A DNA stretch of 40,609 bases from Chitinophagales bacterium (GTDB taxonomy: Bacteria > Bacteroidota > Bacteroidia > Chitinophagales > Chitinophagaceae), in NCBI GenBank assembly GCA_015655015.1, contig JAATFV010000054.1, positions 1-40,609 on the forward strand. The letters run 5' to 3'. The notes under the pieces are model-generated. The model was given only the letters and a program-made list of their open reading frames with translations, was not told the DNA's origin and did no database searches. This document shows, piece after piece, positions 1-8,187 of this stretch; position 1 is the stretch's first letter, and every line of letters begins with the position of its first letter. The position numbers and the translations under genes are program-made.

Positions 1-1
1 G

Positions 2-346
2 GTGAAAGCGCTGTCCCATGTGCTGCGGGATGGGGTCATCCGGGTCTTCAATGCCTCAAAGTCCCAGGAGAACAGGGGGGATAAAATGCACCTGTTATAC
101 GACTATCTCACCAGTACGGAGTTCAGCGAGCAGTGGAAGGCTATCCGGGAAGGTTTTTTGTCTATGAAGTTATCCATCCAGAAGGAAAGGGACACGATGG
201 AAAAATTGTGGAAGTCCAGGGAGAAACAGCTGGAAAAGGTGCTGTTGAATGCTGTCCATGTCCGCGGCTCTATTGAGGGCATTGCGGGAAAGGATGCGAT
301 CGATGTGAATTTACTGGAGGATGGGGAGGCGGAAGAAGCTGATTAG
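2..346 (+). CDS. DUF2130 domain protein, C-terminal part (5' end outside window)
   Basis: The reading frame is open to the left edge, so this is the last ~114 residues of a longer protein. The stretch KMHLLYDYLTS near residue 28 and the following amphipathic helix ending in KLWKSREKQLEKV match the conserved end of the DUF2130 family. Those proteins have a long coiled coil followed by a nuclease-like (PD-(D/E)XK-related) domain; their function is not established. The protein ends in an acidic tail (LLEDGEAEEAD). The next gene, on the opposite strand, converges on it with a ~110 bp gap in which I see no terminator. The GTG at position 2 is only the edge of the window, not a real start. Confidence 0.8.
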   Translation: MKALSHVLRDGVIRVFNASKSQENRGDKMHLLYDYLTSTEFSEQWKAIREGFLSMKLSIQKERDTMEKLWKSREKQLEKVLLNAVHVRGSIEGIAGKDAIDVNLLEDGEAEEAD

Positions 347-458
347 CTGATAGCTTCCCGTTACCAGCGGGCTGCAGACGGATCCGGTTGAACTAAAAGG
401 TGTGTGGCTTGAGGCCTGAGGTGGACGTTGGCAGCTTTCTCCGGCCGGCAGCTTGAGA

Positions 459-1145
459 TTAAGTGCTGTTCTTCGATGGCGCTGTGCGGAGCCAGGCCAG
501 GGCAAGTCGTTGCTCTTCGAAGGTCCTGGCTTCAATATTGAGATGTATCTCCCTGTCTTTGGCGAAGACAAAGGGCAATTTCATGAGATCTCCGTCTATA
601 TTGATAGCTCCTTCCAGCTGCATGTGCTTCTTAAAATCCAGCTCTCCCCGCCCATACCATTTGAAAAGGGCTTCCTTGGAGCTCCATATCAGGGTCAGGA
701 ATTCCTGGTATACCCGGCCCCGCAGGCCCCATTGTTCCAGGAAGCGGGTATAGTCTTCATTAAAAAATTGGGATTCTTCCTCACTGAGGAATTTATGCGC
801 CACCATCTCGATCCGGGGGGTGATCAGCTCGATGTCGACCCCTACCCTGCTATTGCTGCTGATGATGGCAGCGGCGTACTGTCCGCAATGTGAAATAGAA
901 AAATGATACTTTTCGCTTTCCAGGAAAGGCTTGCGGGTGTCGGCGATACGGATGTCTTCCAATGGGAAATCCGGGAAAAGGAAAGACAGCAGGTAGCGGC
1001 CTGCCAGGTGCTGCAAACGCTTGAAAGGATGGGATACATCTCTTTTCAAAGGTACTTTTTCCAGGAAAAAGGATTCCGGCTCTTCGATATGCCAGATCCC
1101 CAGTTTCGTTCCCTGGTTGATATTATGTTGATAAAACAGGGGCAT
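459..1145 (-). CDS. 4'-phosphopantetheinyl transferase superfamily protein (Sfp/AcpT type)
   Basis: Family members transfer the 4'-phosphopantetheine arm of CoA to a serine of acyl or peptidyl carrier proteins, converting apo- to holo-form. All three signature blocks are visible in the 228 residues: FSISHCGQYAAAI (82-94), VGVDIEL (101-107, with D104 and E106 as expected Mg2+ ligands) and WSSKEALFKWYG (154-165, with E158 and K162). The length suits the two-lobed Sfp-like fold. A stretch around 131-150 is longer than in compact members. The ATG at 1145 is the first codon and the product begins well ahead of the conserved core. The gene is divergent from dcd. Whether it serves fatty acid ACP or a secondary-metabolite carrier cannot be told; no polyketide or peptide synthetase is in the window. 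Confidence 0.9.
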   Translation of the reverse strand: MPLFYQHNINQGTKLGIWHIEEPESFFLEKVPLKRDVSHPFKRLQHLAGRYLLSFLFPDFPLEDIRIADTRKPFLESEKYHFSISHCGQYAAAIISSNSRVGVDIELITPRIEMVAHKFLSEEESQFFNEDYTRFLEQWGLRGRVYQEFLTLIWSSKEALFKWYGRGELDFKKHMQLEGAINIDGDLMKLPFVFAKDREIHLNIEARTFEEQRLALAWLRTAPSKNST

Positions 1146-1263
1146 CTTTAAAATTATAGAAGCATCTTCGCATTATACTCTTTTGCAGTTTTTGCGTTTT
1201 GCCATAATGATCAATTCGCAAGCTTAATATAACGTACAATTTGCAAATTTAACCAATTTCATC

Positions 1264-1800
1264 ATGATCCTGTCCGACTCACGTATTCTGGAAGAGATAG
1301 AAAAAGGAACGATCAAGATCGAGCCCTACGATCGCGGCTGCCTGGGCAGTAATTCCTATGACATACACCTGGGAAAATGGCTGGCTACCTACCGTGAACA
1401 TATCCTGGACGCCAAAAAGCACAATGAAATAGAATATTTCGAGATCCCGGAAGAAGGTTTTGTATTATACCCGCATATTTTCTACCTGGGGGTCACTGAT
1501 GAATATACGGAGACCCATGCGCATGTTCCTTTCCTGGAAGGGAAGTCCTCTACCGGCCGCCTGGGCATCGATATTCATGCCACTGCCGGCAAGGGGGATG
1601 TGGGATTTTGCGGCAACTGGACCCTGGAGATCTCTGTCAAGCAACCGGTAAAGGTGTACAAGGGCATGCCGGTAGGGCAGCTTATTTATTTTCCGGTGGA
1701 TGGGGAGATCCTGGTGAAATACAATCAGAAAAAAGACGCCAAATACAGCGGTCAGATCAATAAGCCTGTGGAGAGCATGATGTGGAAGAATAAGTTTTAG
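1264..1800 (+). CDS. dcd: dCTP deaminase
   Basis: Catalyses dCTP + H2O to dUTP + NH3, the usual route to dUMP for thymidylate synthesis. The 178 residues have the expected length. The N-terminal MILSDSRILEEIEKG is the typical family opening. The core EGKSSTGRLGIDIHATAGKG (92-111) supplies the Ser and Arg (S95/S96, R99) of the active site, and E122 in TLEISV is at the place of the catalytic glutamate. Compared with the enterobacterial enzyme the core is of the longer Bacteroidota type (GDVGFCGNW). The ATG at 1264 follows an AT-rich 118 bp region shared with the divergent phosphopantetheinyl transferase gene. I saw no exact TAnnTTTG box there, though near-matches exist around 1230-1245. Confidence 0.93.
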   Translation: MILSDSRILEEIEKGTIKIEPYDRGCLGSNSYDIHLGKWLATYREHILDAKKHNEIEYFEIPEEGFVLYPHIFYLGVTDEYTETHAHVPFLEGKSSTGRLGIDIHATAGKGDVGFCGNWTLEISVKQPVKVYKGMPVGQLIYFPVDGEILVKYNQKKDAKYSGQINKPVESMMWKNKF

Positions 1801-1853
1801 AGCGAAACGGGAGGGATTGAAATGGAAAGCCCGGCCCGAAGGGGCACGCCATC

Positions 1854-2936
1854 CTAAATCGCCTCCCAGCCATTCTTTTTTGCATAGGCGATCAGCCAGG
1901 CGATGACCTCGTTGTAGGTCTTTATTCCCTGCGGCTGGTGGTTGGCTTTCAGGTAATTGCCGTAGAGTCTGCGGACAATGGGTTCGAAAGGATTCTCGAA
2001 TTTCCTGTTGAACGCCTGCAGTTCCCGGTAATCCCGGCGAATGCCCGGCTTTAATTGTTCCCGGAAGGGCCTGACCAGGTTGGAATCCAGCAGGTATAAT
2101 TCCCGGGCTGCGTATAAATACAGATCGAAATAAACGGAGTATTGAAAAGACTTATCGGAGGACGATCTGGCGGCGAGATACCCTACAAAATTGGCTTCAT
2201 TTTCTTTCGCGTATCCCAATTGGTGCGCCATCTCATGGCAGGTAGTATAGGGTTGTGAAAAAACGGGATCGGCCGTATTTACCTGTGCCTCGCCGGTAAA
2301 TGGATTATAATAACCGCCGAAACCGAGGTAATTGTCTATATAGTAGAACAGGGAGGATTTGATGGAGGGAGCCGCATAGGTGAAGCGGGTGTCGTGGGCC
2401 GATAGGTCCGTATAGGATTGAACGGCGCCTTTGAATACTGTCCCGGCGTGGGCAAGCGGCGGCCTGGTCAGCCTGGCTGCGCTGTCCAGATCGTTCAGCC
2501 GGACGGTGACGCACCGCAACAGGTCTGTCAGCTCCTCCGTAGAATAGGGCTGCACGTTGAGCCGGAGCTGGTCGGCGATGCCCGGCCGATCGTAGTTAAG
2601 TCCCCATAGTCCGTTGAAGAGTACGTAAATAAGGAGGCAAACGAAGGCGGTACCGCGGAGCCGGCCAAGCAGCCAGGGGCCATTGACTTGTCTTTTGACG
2701 AGCCGGTTCACCAGGCGGATGAGGGCTATGATCAACCAGATGATGATGACCCCATATAGGATATCCCCGATGCTAAAGGGCAGCCATCCGAACAGGATAC
2801 GCTGCAAACGGGCGATGAACGGGTAAAAGCCCATCGTATAATACCGTTCCACGGCTCCGGGAAAGAAGGAAAGGATCTTGATCGCTGCCGCCAGGATCAC
2901 GAGGCATATCCAGGCTATCTTGTTTTTACCGAACAT
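1854..2936 (-). CDS. DUF3810 family membrane zincin-like protein
   Basis: A 360-residue inner-membrane protein with hydrophobic segments near residues 8-25, 50-75 and 95-112, followed by a soluble domain. The soluble part has HEMAHQLG (H234-E235-xx-H238) followed by KENEANFVGY, the HExxH zinc-protease signature plus a downstream Glu, both hallmarks of DUF3810. The family is widespread in Bacteroidota and predicted to be a membrane-bound metallopeptidase, but no substrate is known. The ATG at 2936 directly precedes a positively charged stretch and the first TM segment (FGKNKIAWICLVILAAA), as expected for membrane insertion. It converges with dcd, 53 bp away. Upstream, between this start and the carboxylase gene, lies a copy of a dispersed repeat. 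Confidence 0.88.
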   Translation of the reverse strand: MFGKNKIAWICLVILAAAIKILSFFPGAVERYYTMGFYPFIARLQRILFGWLPFSIGDILYGVIIIWLIIALIRLVNRLVKRQVNGPWLLGRLRGTAFVCLLIYVLFNGLWGLNYDRPGIADQLRLNVQPYSTEELTDLLRCVTVRLNDLDSAARLTRPPLAHAGTVFKGAVQSYTDLSAHDTRFTYAAPSIKSSLFYYIDNYLGFGGYYNPFTGEAQVNTADPVFSQPYTTCHEMAHQLGYAKENEANFVGYLAARSSSDKSFQYSVYFDLYLYAARELYLLDSNLVRPFREQLKPGIRRDYRELQAFNRKFENPFEPIVRRLYGNYLKANHQPQGIKTYNEVIAWLIAYAKKNGWEAI

Positions 2937-2985
2937 AGCGTTAAAAATACTGCAAATATCAGATCATCCGTGTTAAATTGCGGTC

Positions 2986-3066
2986 CTAAAATGCCCTGGG
3001 GGCGTTTTGCCGTAAGGCGATCATTAGACCCGGGCGCGGCAGTCCCACGGGCTGCAAGCCCGCTCA
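2986..3066 (+). repeat. Dispersed intergenic repeat, copy A
   Basis: An 81 bp element made of a left module (2986-3011, CTAAAATGCCC...GCGTTTTGCC) and a right module (3020-3066, beginning ATCATTAGACCCGGGCGCGG). The right module matches the reverse complement of 20498-20544 at 44 of 47 positions, and the left module matches the other end of that copy. The right module contains a 6 bp stem hairpin, CGGGCT-GCA-AGCCCG. It lies in a 235 bp intergenic region between two divergent genes. No coding capacity is evident. Confidence 0.8.
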
Positions 3067-3171
3067 AAAGCGCCGCCGGCGTTGGCTAACCGGCAAAGCG
3101 AAATTCTACAAACCTTAGACAATGCGCTAAGTTTCTGAGAAAGGCGTTTCCGCACATTGTAAATTGCTGCC

Positions 3172-4905
3172 ATGAATATAGATTTTAACAAAAATGAAGA
3201 CGCGATGAAGATGTTGCTCAGCCAGATGAGGATCAGGCTGGACACGATCGCATTGGGAGGGGGTAAAAAAGCGATCGACAAGCAACGGGAGAAAAACAAG
3301 CTCACTGCCAGAGAGCGTATCGATTACCTGATCGACGAAGGCAGCTCTTTCATTGAGATCGGCGCTTTTGCCGGGTATGAAATGTATGAGGAACAGGGGG
3401 GATGTCCTGCCGGCGGTACGGTAGCCGGTATCGGTTATGTCAGTTACCGGCAATGTATAATTGTAGCGAATGACCAGACGGTAAAGGCCGGGGCATGGTT
3501 TCCCATCACGGGAAAAAAGAACCTGCGCATGCAGGAGATCGCCATGGAAAATCATTTGCCTGTTATATACCTGGTGGATAGCGCCGGTGTATTTCTACCC
3601 ATGCAGGATGAGATATTCCCGGATAAGGAGCATTTCGGCCGCATCTTTCGTAACAATGCCCGTATGAGCGCTATGGGCATTACGCAGATCGCCGCTGTCA
3701 TGGGAGCGTGTGTGGCCGGCGGGGCCTACCTGCCGATCATGAGTGACGAGACCCTGATGGTAGAAGGCAACGGGTCTATTTTCCTGGCCGGTCCTTACCT
3801 GGTAAAAGCGGCCATCGGGGAAGATACGGATGCGGAAACTTTAGGGGGGGCCGCCACCCATACAGAATTATCGGGCATTGCGGACTATAAATTCAAGACG
3901 GAACAGGAATGCCTGGACCAGGTTAAAAAGATCATGAGCAAGCTGGGGGGATCCGGGACTGCCGCCGGCAGCTTACCATCGGGCGAACCGACTGCGGGTC
4001 TGGCCGGGAAAGGATCGGCTGCTATGACTGCCATAACCGCCATAACAGGAACCGGATTACCAACCGGCCTGTTCAACCGGGTTACTCCGGTGTTGCCGCT
4101 TAAGAATGCGGAAGAATTGCATGGCATACTTCCGGAAGATCCTTCCAAGCCGTATGATATGGTCGATATCATCGAGCGGATCGTGGATGATTCCGCCTTT
4201 GAGCAGTTTAAGGCGGATTATGGCAAAACGATTCTCTGTGGGTATGCGCGGATCGAAGGATGGGCGGTGGGTATTGTCGCCAATCAGCGGAAGATCGTAA
4301 AGAGCAGGAAAGGAGAAATGCAGATGGGCGGCGTCATTTACAATGACAGTGCGGATAAAGCAGCCCGGTTTATCATGAACTGCAATCAGAAAAAGATCCC
4401 GCTTGTCTTTCTACAGGATGTGACCGGATTTATGGTGGGATCCCGCAGCGAGCACTCAGGTATCATTAAGGATGGGGCCAAAATGGTGAATGCGGTAGCC
4501 AATTCGGTGGTGCCGAAAATCACCATTGTCATTGGCAACTCTTATGGTGCGGGTAATTATGCGATGTGCGGGAAGGCGTATGATCCGCGATTCATCTATG
4601 CCTGGCCCACGGCCAGGATCGCCGTTATGGGGGGAGAGCAGGCAGCAAAGACCTTATTACAGATACAGGTAGGCGCCCTGAAGAGCAAGGGGGAGATCAT
4701 CGATCCGGCAGTAGAGAAGAAGCTGCTGGACGAGATCAAAGGACGTTATGAGAAGCAGACCAGTCCTTATTATGCTGCTGCCCGTCTATGGGTAGATGCG
4801 ATCATCGATCCGGCGGACACCCGAAAGGTGATTGCGGAAGGGCTGCAGGCCGCTGCGCATAATCCCCATATGGAGGAATTCAGGACAGGCGTGATACAAG
4901 TTTAA
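3172..4905 (+). CDS. Acyl-CoA carboxylase, carboxyltransferase (beta) subunit
   Basis: Beta subunit of a biotin-dependent acyl-CoA carboxylase, which moves CO2 from carboxybiotin to an acyl-CoA. The N-half has KLTARERIDYLID and VIYLVDSAGVFLPMQDEIFPD plus GACVAGGAYLPIMSDE. The C-half has DVTGFMVGSRSEHSGIIKDG, YGAGNYAMCGKAYDPRF and ARIAVMGGEQAAK. The phrase FPDKEHFGRIFRNNARMS is closest to methylcrotonyl-CoA carboxylase beta, but propionyl- or geranyl-type substrates cannot be excluded. Residues ~260-298 are an extra Gly/Ala/Thr-rich stretch between the two carboxyltransferase halves, where relatives have a short linker. No biotin-carboxylase subunit gene lies nearby. RNase HI follows 15 bp downstream, probably on the same transcript. 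ATG 3172 is the first Met before the conserved region. Confidence 0.9.
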   Translation: MNIDFNKNEDAMKMLLSQMRIRLDTIALGGGKKAIDKQREKNKLTARERIDYLIDEGSSFIEIGAFAGYEMYEEQGGCPAGGTVAGIGYVSYRQCIIVANDQTVKAGAWFPITGKKNLRMQEIAMENHLPVIYLVDSAGVFLPMQDEIFPDKEHFGRIFRNNARMSAMGITQIAAVMGACVAGGAYLPIMSDETLMVEGNGSIFLAGPYLVKAAIGEDTDAETLGGAATHTELSGIADYKFKTEQECLDQVKKIMSKLGGSGTAAGSLPSGEPTAGLAGKGSAAMTAITAITGTGLPTGLFNRVTPVLPLKNAEELHGILPEDPSKPYDMVDIIERIVDDSAFEQFKADYGKTILCGYARIEGWAVGIVANQRKIVKSRKGEMQMGGVIYNDSADKAARFIMNCNQKKIPLVFLQDVTGFMVGSRSEHSGIIKDGAKMVNAVANSVVPKITIVIGNSYGAGNYAMCGKAYDPRFIYAWPTARIAVMGGEQAAKTLLQIQVGALKSKGEIIDPAVEKKLLDEIKGRYEKQTSPYYAAARLWVDAIIDPADTRKVIAEGLQAAAHNPHMEEFRTGVIQV

Positions 4906-4920
4906 TTTTTTATTTTTACT

Positions 4921-5394
4921 ATGCACAGCAACGAACTGATCATGTACACCGATGGGTCTTCCCGCGGTAACCCGGGACCCGGCGGTTATGGAACGATTTT
5001 AATGTGGGGAGATATCCGCAAAGAGTTATCGGGTGGATTTCGGCGTACGACGAATAACCGGATGGAATTGATGGCGGTGATCGCCGGTCTGGAAGCGCTC
5101 AAAAAAGAAGGGATGAAGGTCACCGTTTATTCCGACAGTCAGTATGTTGTAAAAGCCTGGGAGCAAGGCTGGCTTAAGAATTGGGTCGCTACTAATTTCA
5201 AGGGAGGTAAAAAGAACAAGGACCTCTGGCTGCATTTTAATGAATTGGCAAAAAAACACCAGGTCCGTTTCGTTTGGGTGAGAGGGCATGCGGATAATCC
5301 TTATAACAACCGTTGCGATATACTCGCTACAACTGCTGCTGACGGTAAGGATCTGGCTGTGGATGAAGTTTTTGAAAGCGAATCAGGCAAGTAA
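4921..5394 (+). CDS. rnhA: Ribonuclease HI
   Basis: Degrades the RNA strand of RNA-DNA hybrids (R-loops, Okazaki primers). The 157 residues keep the full catalytic set: D11 (MYTDGSSRGNPGPGGYG), E49 (NNRMELMAV), D72 (VYSDSQYV) and D133 (NNRCDILA), with H123 in VRGHADNPYN. The basic handle (WLKNWVATNFKGGKKNKDLW) is also present, so this looks like a fully active classical enzyme. It starts 15 bp after the carboxylase stop in an AT-rich spacer, with no separate strong promoter visible. Confidence 0.95.
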   Translation: MHSNELIMYTDGSSRGNPGPGGYGTILMWGDIRKELSGGFRRTTNNRMELMAVIAGLEALKKEGMKVTVYSDSQYVVKAWEQGWLKNWVATNFKGGKKNKDLWLHFNELAKKHQVRFVWVRGHADNPYNNRCDILATTAADGKDLAVDEVFESESGK

Positions 5395-5519
5395 TAACCC
5401 GCATCAATGAGCGCACTTTTCTCCGGATGGGTGCACTTCCATTGAAATGAGCGCGGTGAGCTTACGTACGGTAAAAATGTCGGTGGATAAGAAAAATAAA
5501 AAGGCATGGGGGAAGTGAT

Positions 5520-5527
5520 TATTTTTG
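5520..5527 (+). promoter_or_regulatory. Putative Bacteroidota -7 element (TATTTTTG)
   Basis: An exact match to the TAnnTTTG -7 consensus of the Bacteroidota primary sigma factor. It lies 18 bp before the ATG at 5545, with GGAGG just ahead of that ATG. No clear -33 TTG is seen. If real, transcription begins near 5535, so the longer reading frame from 5506 would not be translated. Confidence 0.4.
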
Positions 5528-5544
5528 TGCTAAATCGGAGGAAT

Positions 5545-5880
5545 ATGACTACAAGCGGCATTCATTTATTTCAAATGCTAAAACCCAAAGTCGGCGATCA
5601 GGAAGCCGGGGCCCTGATTGACTATGTGGACATTTCATTGAAAGAAAATAAGAGGGATATTCAGGAGGCTAATCTCAGAACTTTGGTCACTAAAGAAGAC
5701 CTTGCGAATACCAGAGAAGAGCTTAAAAATGACATGGCAAAGACGAAGGAAGAGCTCAAAGCTGATGTAGCGAAGACAAGAGAAGATCTCAAAGATGTCA
5801 AATCTGATACTATTCGCTGGATGTTTGCCTTCTTTATCACTATGATGCTGACGATCCTGGGCCTGTATCTAAAGCACTAA
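5545..5880 (+). CDS. Small coiled-coil protein with C-terminal membrane anchor
   Basis: An unrecognised 111-residue protein. Residues ~35-85 form a charged coiled coil with a repeated phrase (NTREELKNDMAKTKEELKADVAKTREDLKDV). The C-terminus is a single hydrophobic helix (MFAFFITMMLTILGLYLKH), suggesting a tail-anchored inner-membrane protein. It resembles the broad DUF1640/CCDC90-like small proteins in layout, but I cannot assign a family firmly. I chose ATG 5545 because GGAGG precedes it and a -7-like box lies inside the longer frame. The next small gene encodes a shorter relative with the same C-terminal LYLKH. Confidence 0.65.
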   Translation: MTTSGIHLFQMLKPKVGDQEAGALIDYVDISLKENKRDIQEANLRTLVTKEDLANTREELKNDMAKTKEELKADVAKTREDLKDVKSDTIRWMFAFFITMMLTILGLYLKH

Positions 5881-5970
5881 AACCTTTCTGCTATCCAACC
5901 TGCTCCTCCCGGGAGTCGATCATTTCGTTAAAATGGATAGCTAATTTATTTACATAATAAACTGAAAGGT

Positions 5971-6186
5971 ATGACCAATCTCAAAACTCCGGCCAATAGG
6001 GAAGACTTTGTAAACAGGATAGAAGACTTCAAAGATGAACCAGCAAATAACAAAGAAGATTTCCTAAAAATTGCAAACCGGCTTGAAATCAGGCTTCTTG
6101 AGTTCAAATCTGATATTCTGAATTTTATGCTTTTCTTATATATCATCACGATGATCGCGATCTTAGTCCTGTACCTAAAACATTGA
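5971..6186 (+). CDS. Short tail-anchored protein, shrunken paralogue of the preceding gene
   Basis: A 71-residue frame. It has a charged N-terminal stretch (REDFVNRIEDFKDEPANNKEDFLK) and a C-terminal TM helix (LYIITMIAILVLYLKH). The end matches the preceding protein (ITM, then LYLKH at the stop), and the ED/KEDF repeats recall its TREDLKD repeats. It lacks the ~35-residue N-terminal domain of its neighbour. The gap between them is 90 bp. It is either a duplicate reduced to coiled coil plus anchor, or a decaying copy. Function unknown. Confidence 0.5.
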   Translation: MTNLKTPANREDFVNRIEDFKDEPANNKEDFLKIANRLEIRLLEFKSDILNFMLFLYIITMIAILVLYLKH

Positions 6187-6254
6187 AGTTGTACTATGAA
6201 AATCTCAAAAGAAAATAAAATTTTACTCTCAAAATAATTAGCAAGCTTCCCGAA

Positions 6255-6353
6255 GCATCATCTGAGCGTCATCATCTGAGCTTCATTATCCTGAGCGTCA
6301 TCATCCTGAGCGTCATCATCTGAGCGTCATTATCCTGAGCATCATCATCCTGA
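6255..6353. repeat. Tandem repeat, seven 14/15 bp units
   Basis: Seven consecutive units of gcgtcatcatcctga and close variants: 6255-6265 (partial), 6266-6279, 6280-6294, 6295-6309, 6310-6323, 6324-6338 and 6339-6353. Units differ by a C deletion (atctga versus atcctga) and by cat/tat substitutions. The array lies in the intergenic space and ends 17 bp beyond the stop codon of the mannose-6-phosphate isomerase gene. It is not a CRISPR: there are no spacers. Confidence 0.85.
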
Positions 6354-6370
6354 TCTTTATTTTTGGAGCA

Positions 6371-7666
6371 TTAGCTGTTCATAGGCACTGATGCCCGGAA
6401 GATCACTGTATTTTCCCGGCCCCGTAAATCCAGTTTCGCCTGGTCGAAAGCTAAAAAAGCTTCTCCGGTCTTACGGGTAAAGAGATTGGAGGGATCCTCT
6501 TCCACAAACACTTCCCCTTCCATAACGATAAAGATCTCAACGGAGCGTGCTACGATGGTCACCAGCTCATTTTGCTGAAGGGAGATCCTGCTCAGCTCAA
6601 AATCAGGGGCGGGTGTCCGATAGATAATGATGGAGCCGTCCACGTGTGGTTGGGCAATGCCAGTTGGATCGCTGGAGATGATCCGGGGGTGAGTAGCTTC
6701 AAATTTAACGTGCTTCAGCAGTTCCGGCACATCGACATGTTTAGGGGTCAGCCCTCCCCTCAGGACATTATCAGAATTGGCCATGATCTCTACGTTCTGT
6801 CCTTCCAGGTAGGCATGCGGTAAACCCGCATCCTGGAAAACGGCTTCCCCGGGATGGAGATTCAACAGGTTGAACAGGTAAATAGAAAAGATCCCTCTGT
6901 CTATCTTTCCGGGTTCATTATACGTTTCGGCAGCCCGGGCAGCCCAGAAATGCTCTTCATTCCTGGACAAGCGTCCGGCAAGGTACGCCGGGCTGATGCG
7001 ATCGAGTAAGGGCTGTAACACCTCGTTCACTTTGGATTGCGGCAGCTCCATCACCGTCTTATATAACTCCTGGTATCCATGCTCCTTAAACACCGGCGCC
7101 AAAAATGCCAGCTCAGGGATAACCTGTAAGATCTGAACCAGCGCTGTGGCCGGCTTGAACCCATGCAGGAGCCAGAATTCACTCAGCGCCACCATTAATT
7201 CCGGCTTATGGTTATCGTCTTTATAATTCCGGTCTGGTGCGGTGAGGGCAATGCCCTTTTCATTTTCCGCCGCAAACTCCAGCTCCGCATTCTTTTTGGA
7301 AGGATGCACCTGGATCGACAACATATCTTTCACATCAAGGATCTTCAGGAGGTAAGGCAGTCTTCCAAATCGCTCAGCCACATAAGATCCCAGCGTAGAC
7401 GCAGGCCATTCTTTAATATAGAGGTTAAGGGGAACGGTCATGGTCCAGGAAGAAGGACGTTCTGTCCCGGCAGCCTGTCCGTAAGTAACAGGGGGGGCGA
7501 TCACGAGCTCCGAAGGAGCATTGTCATGGGCACCCATCCAATATTCGGCAAAAGGCCGATCTTCCGGATTAGGAACAGAAAGCAGGCGGGGTATAAAGGA
7601 ATGTCCGCCCCAGGCATAATGCTGTACTTTCCCTTTCAATTTGAAAACGTTATTTTCCTGCTTCAT
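6371..7666 (-). CDS. manA: Mannose-6-phosphate isomerase, class I
   Basis: Interconverts mannose-6-phosphate and fructose-6-phosphate, for mannose use or GDP-mannose supply. The 431 residues have the type I (cupin, zinc) signature blocks: VQHYAWGGHSFIPRLL at the N-terminus, EYWMGAHDNAPSE, LSIQVHPSKKNAE (the Gln and His zinc ligands), and GLPHAYLEGQNVEIMANSDNVLRGGLTPKHVD, which carries the last zinc ligand and the substrate-binding arginine. The ATG at 7666 opens MKQENNVFKLKGKVQHYAWG, the usual family start. It is a single gene with no sugar-nucleotide neighbours. A short-unit tandem array sits just past its stop. Confidence 0.93.
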   Translation of the reverse strand: MKQENNVFKLKGKVQHYAWGGHSFIPRLLSVPNPEDRPFAEYWMGAHDNAPSELVIAPPVTYGQAAGTERPSSWTMTVPLNLYIKEWPASTLGSYVAERFGRLPYLLKILDVKDMLSIQVHPSKKNAELEFAAENEKGIALTAPDRNYKDDNHKPELMVALSEFWLLHGFKPATALVQILQVIPELAFLAPVFKEHGYQELYKTVMELPQSKVNEVLQPLLDRISPAYLAGRLSRNEEHFWAARAAETYNEPGKIDRGIFSIYLFNLLNLHPGEAVFQDAGLPHAYLEGQNVEIMANSDNVLRGGLTPKHVDVPELLKHVKFEATHPRIISSDPTGIAQPHVDGSIIIYRTPAPDFELSRISLQQNELVTIVARSVEIFIVMEGEVFVEEDPSNLFTRKTGEAFLAFDQAKLDLRGRENTVIFRASVPMNS

Positions 7667-7828
7667 GTCGATAATTTTTTAGCGCTGTTTAGCTGTTTTT
7701 TGCGACCTTACCGGGCGAATGCCAGCTGGCATCCGGCAGCAGGCTGAAGGCTTTCAGCGGATCCGGTTCCATCTGCGCCAGGATCGTATCCGCCTTTGGC
7801 CGCCAAAATTAAACAAAAAAGAATACGA

Positions 7829-8185
7829 ATGTCCACGCATATTGATTTTGGGAAAAAAGGAGAGGAGCTGGCGGCTGGATGGCTTACCAGGAAAGGGTTT
7901 GAGATCCTGCACCAAAACTGGCGGTCCGGCCGGTATGAAGTGGATATCATTGCGCGCTACCGGGGAGTCATCCATTTTATCGAAGTCAAAGCCGGCCGAT
8001 CGAACGCCTATGGACAGCCGGAAGAAAGAGTCAGTAAAAGTAAAATTAAACATGTGATGAAAGGAGCTGCTGCGTGGCTCTATCAGTTCCCCGGCCATAA
8101 AAGGGTACAGTACGATGTGCTGGCTATTACGTTCCGGGGTGATGCGGAGCCGGAATATTTTTTATTTGAAGATGTATATGCCTGA
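7829..8185 (+). CDS. YraN/UPF0102 family endonuclease-like protein
   Basis: A 118-residue protein with the YraN core: GKKGEELAAGWLTRKGFEILHQNWR, then YEVDIIARYRGVIHFIEVKAGRS, where the Asp and the E-x-K of a PD-(D/E)XK-like nuclease fold are present. These proteins are commonly found beside replication/repair or rnhB genes, but their function is unproven. The first ATG in frame (7796) would add MAAKIKQKRIR, unlike the family. The start at 7829 (MSTHIDFGKKGEE) fits normal length. It converges with the YkgJ-like gene, the two stops only 2 bp apart. Confidence 0.85.
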   Translation: MSTHIDFGKKGEELAAGWLTRKGFEILHQNWRSGRYEVDIIARYRGVIHFIEVKAGRSNAYGQPEERVSKSKIKHVMKGAAAWLYQFPGHKRVQYDVLAITFRGDAEPEYFLFEDVYA

Positions 8186-8187
8186 TC

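Noticed and set aside
6255..6353. CRISPR array
   Set aside because: Units are 14-15 bp and contiguous with no spacers, and no cas gene is present.
7719..7732. Perfect palindrome ATGCCAGCTGGCAT, with GCTGAA-GGCT-TTCAGC shortly after
   Set aside because: Short, lies between divergent manA and the YraN-like gene, and could be an operator, but nothing else supports a function.
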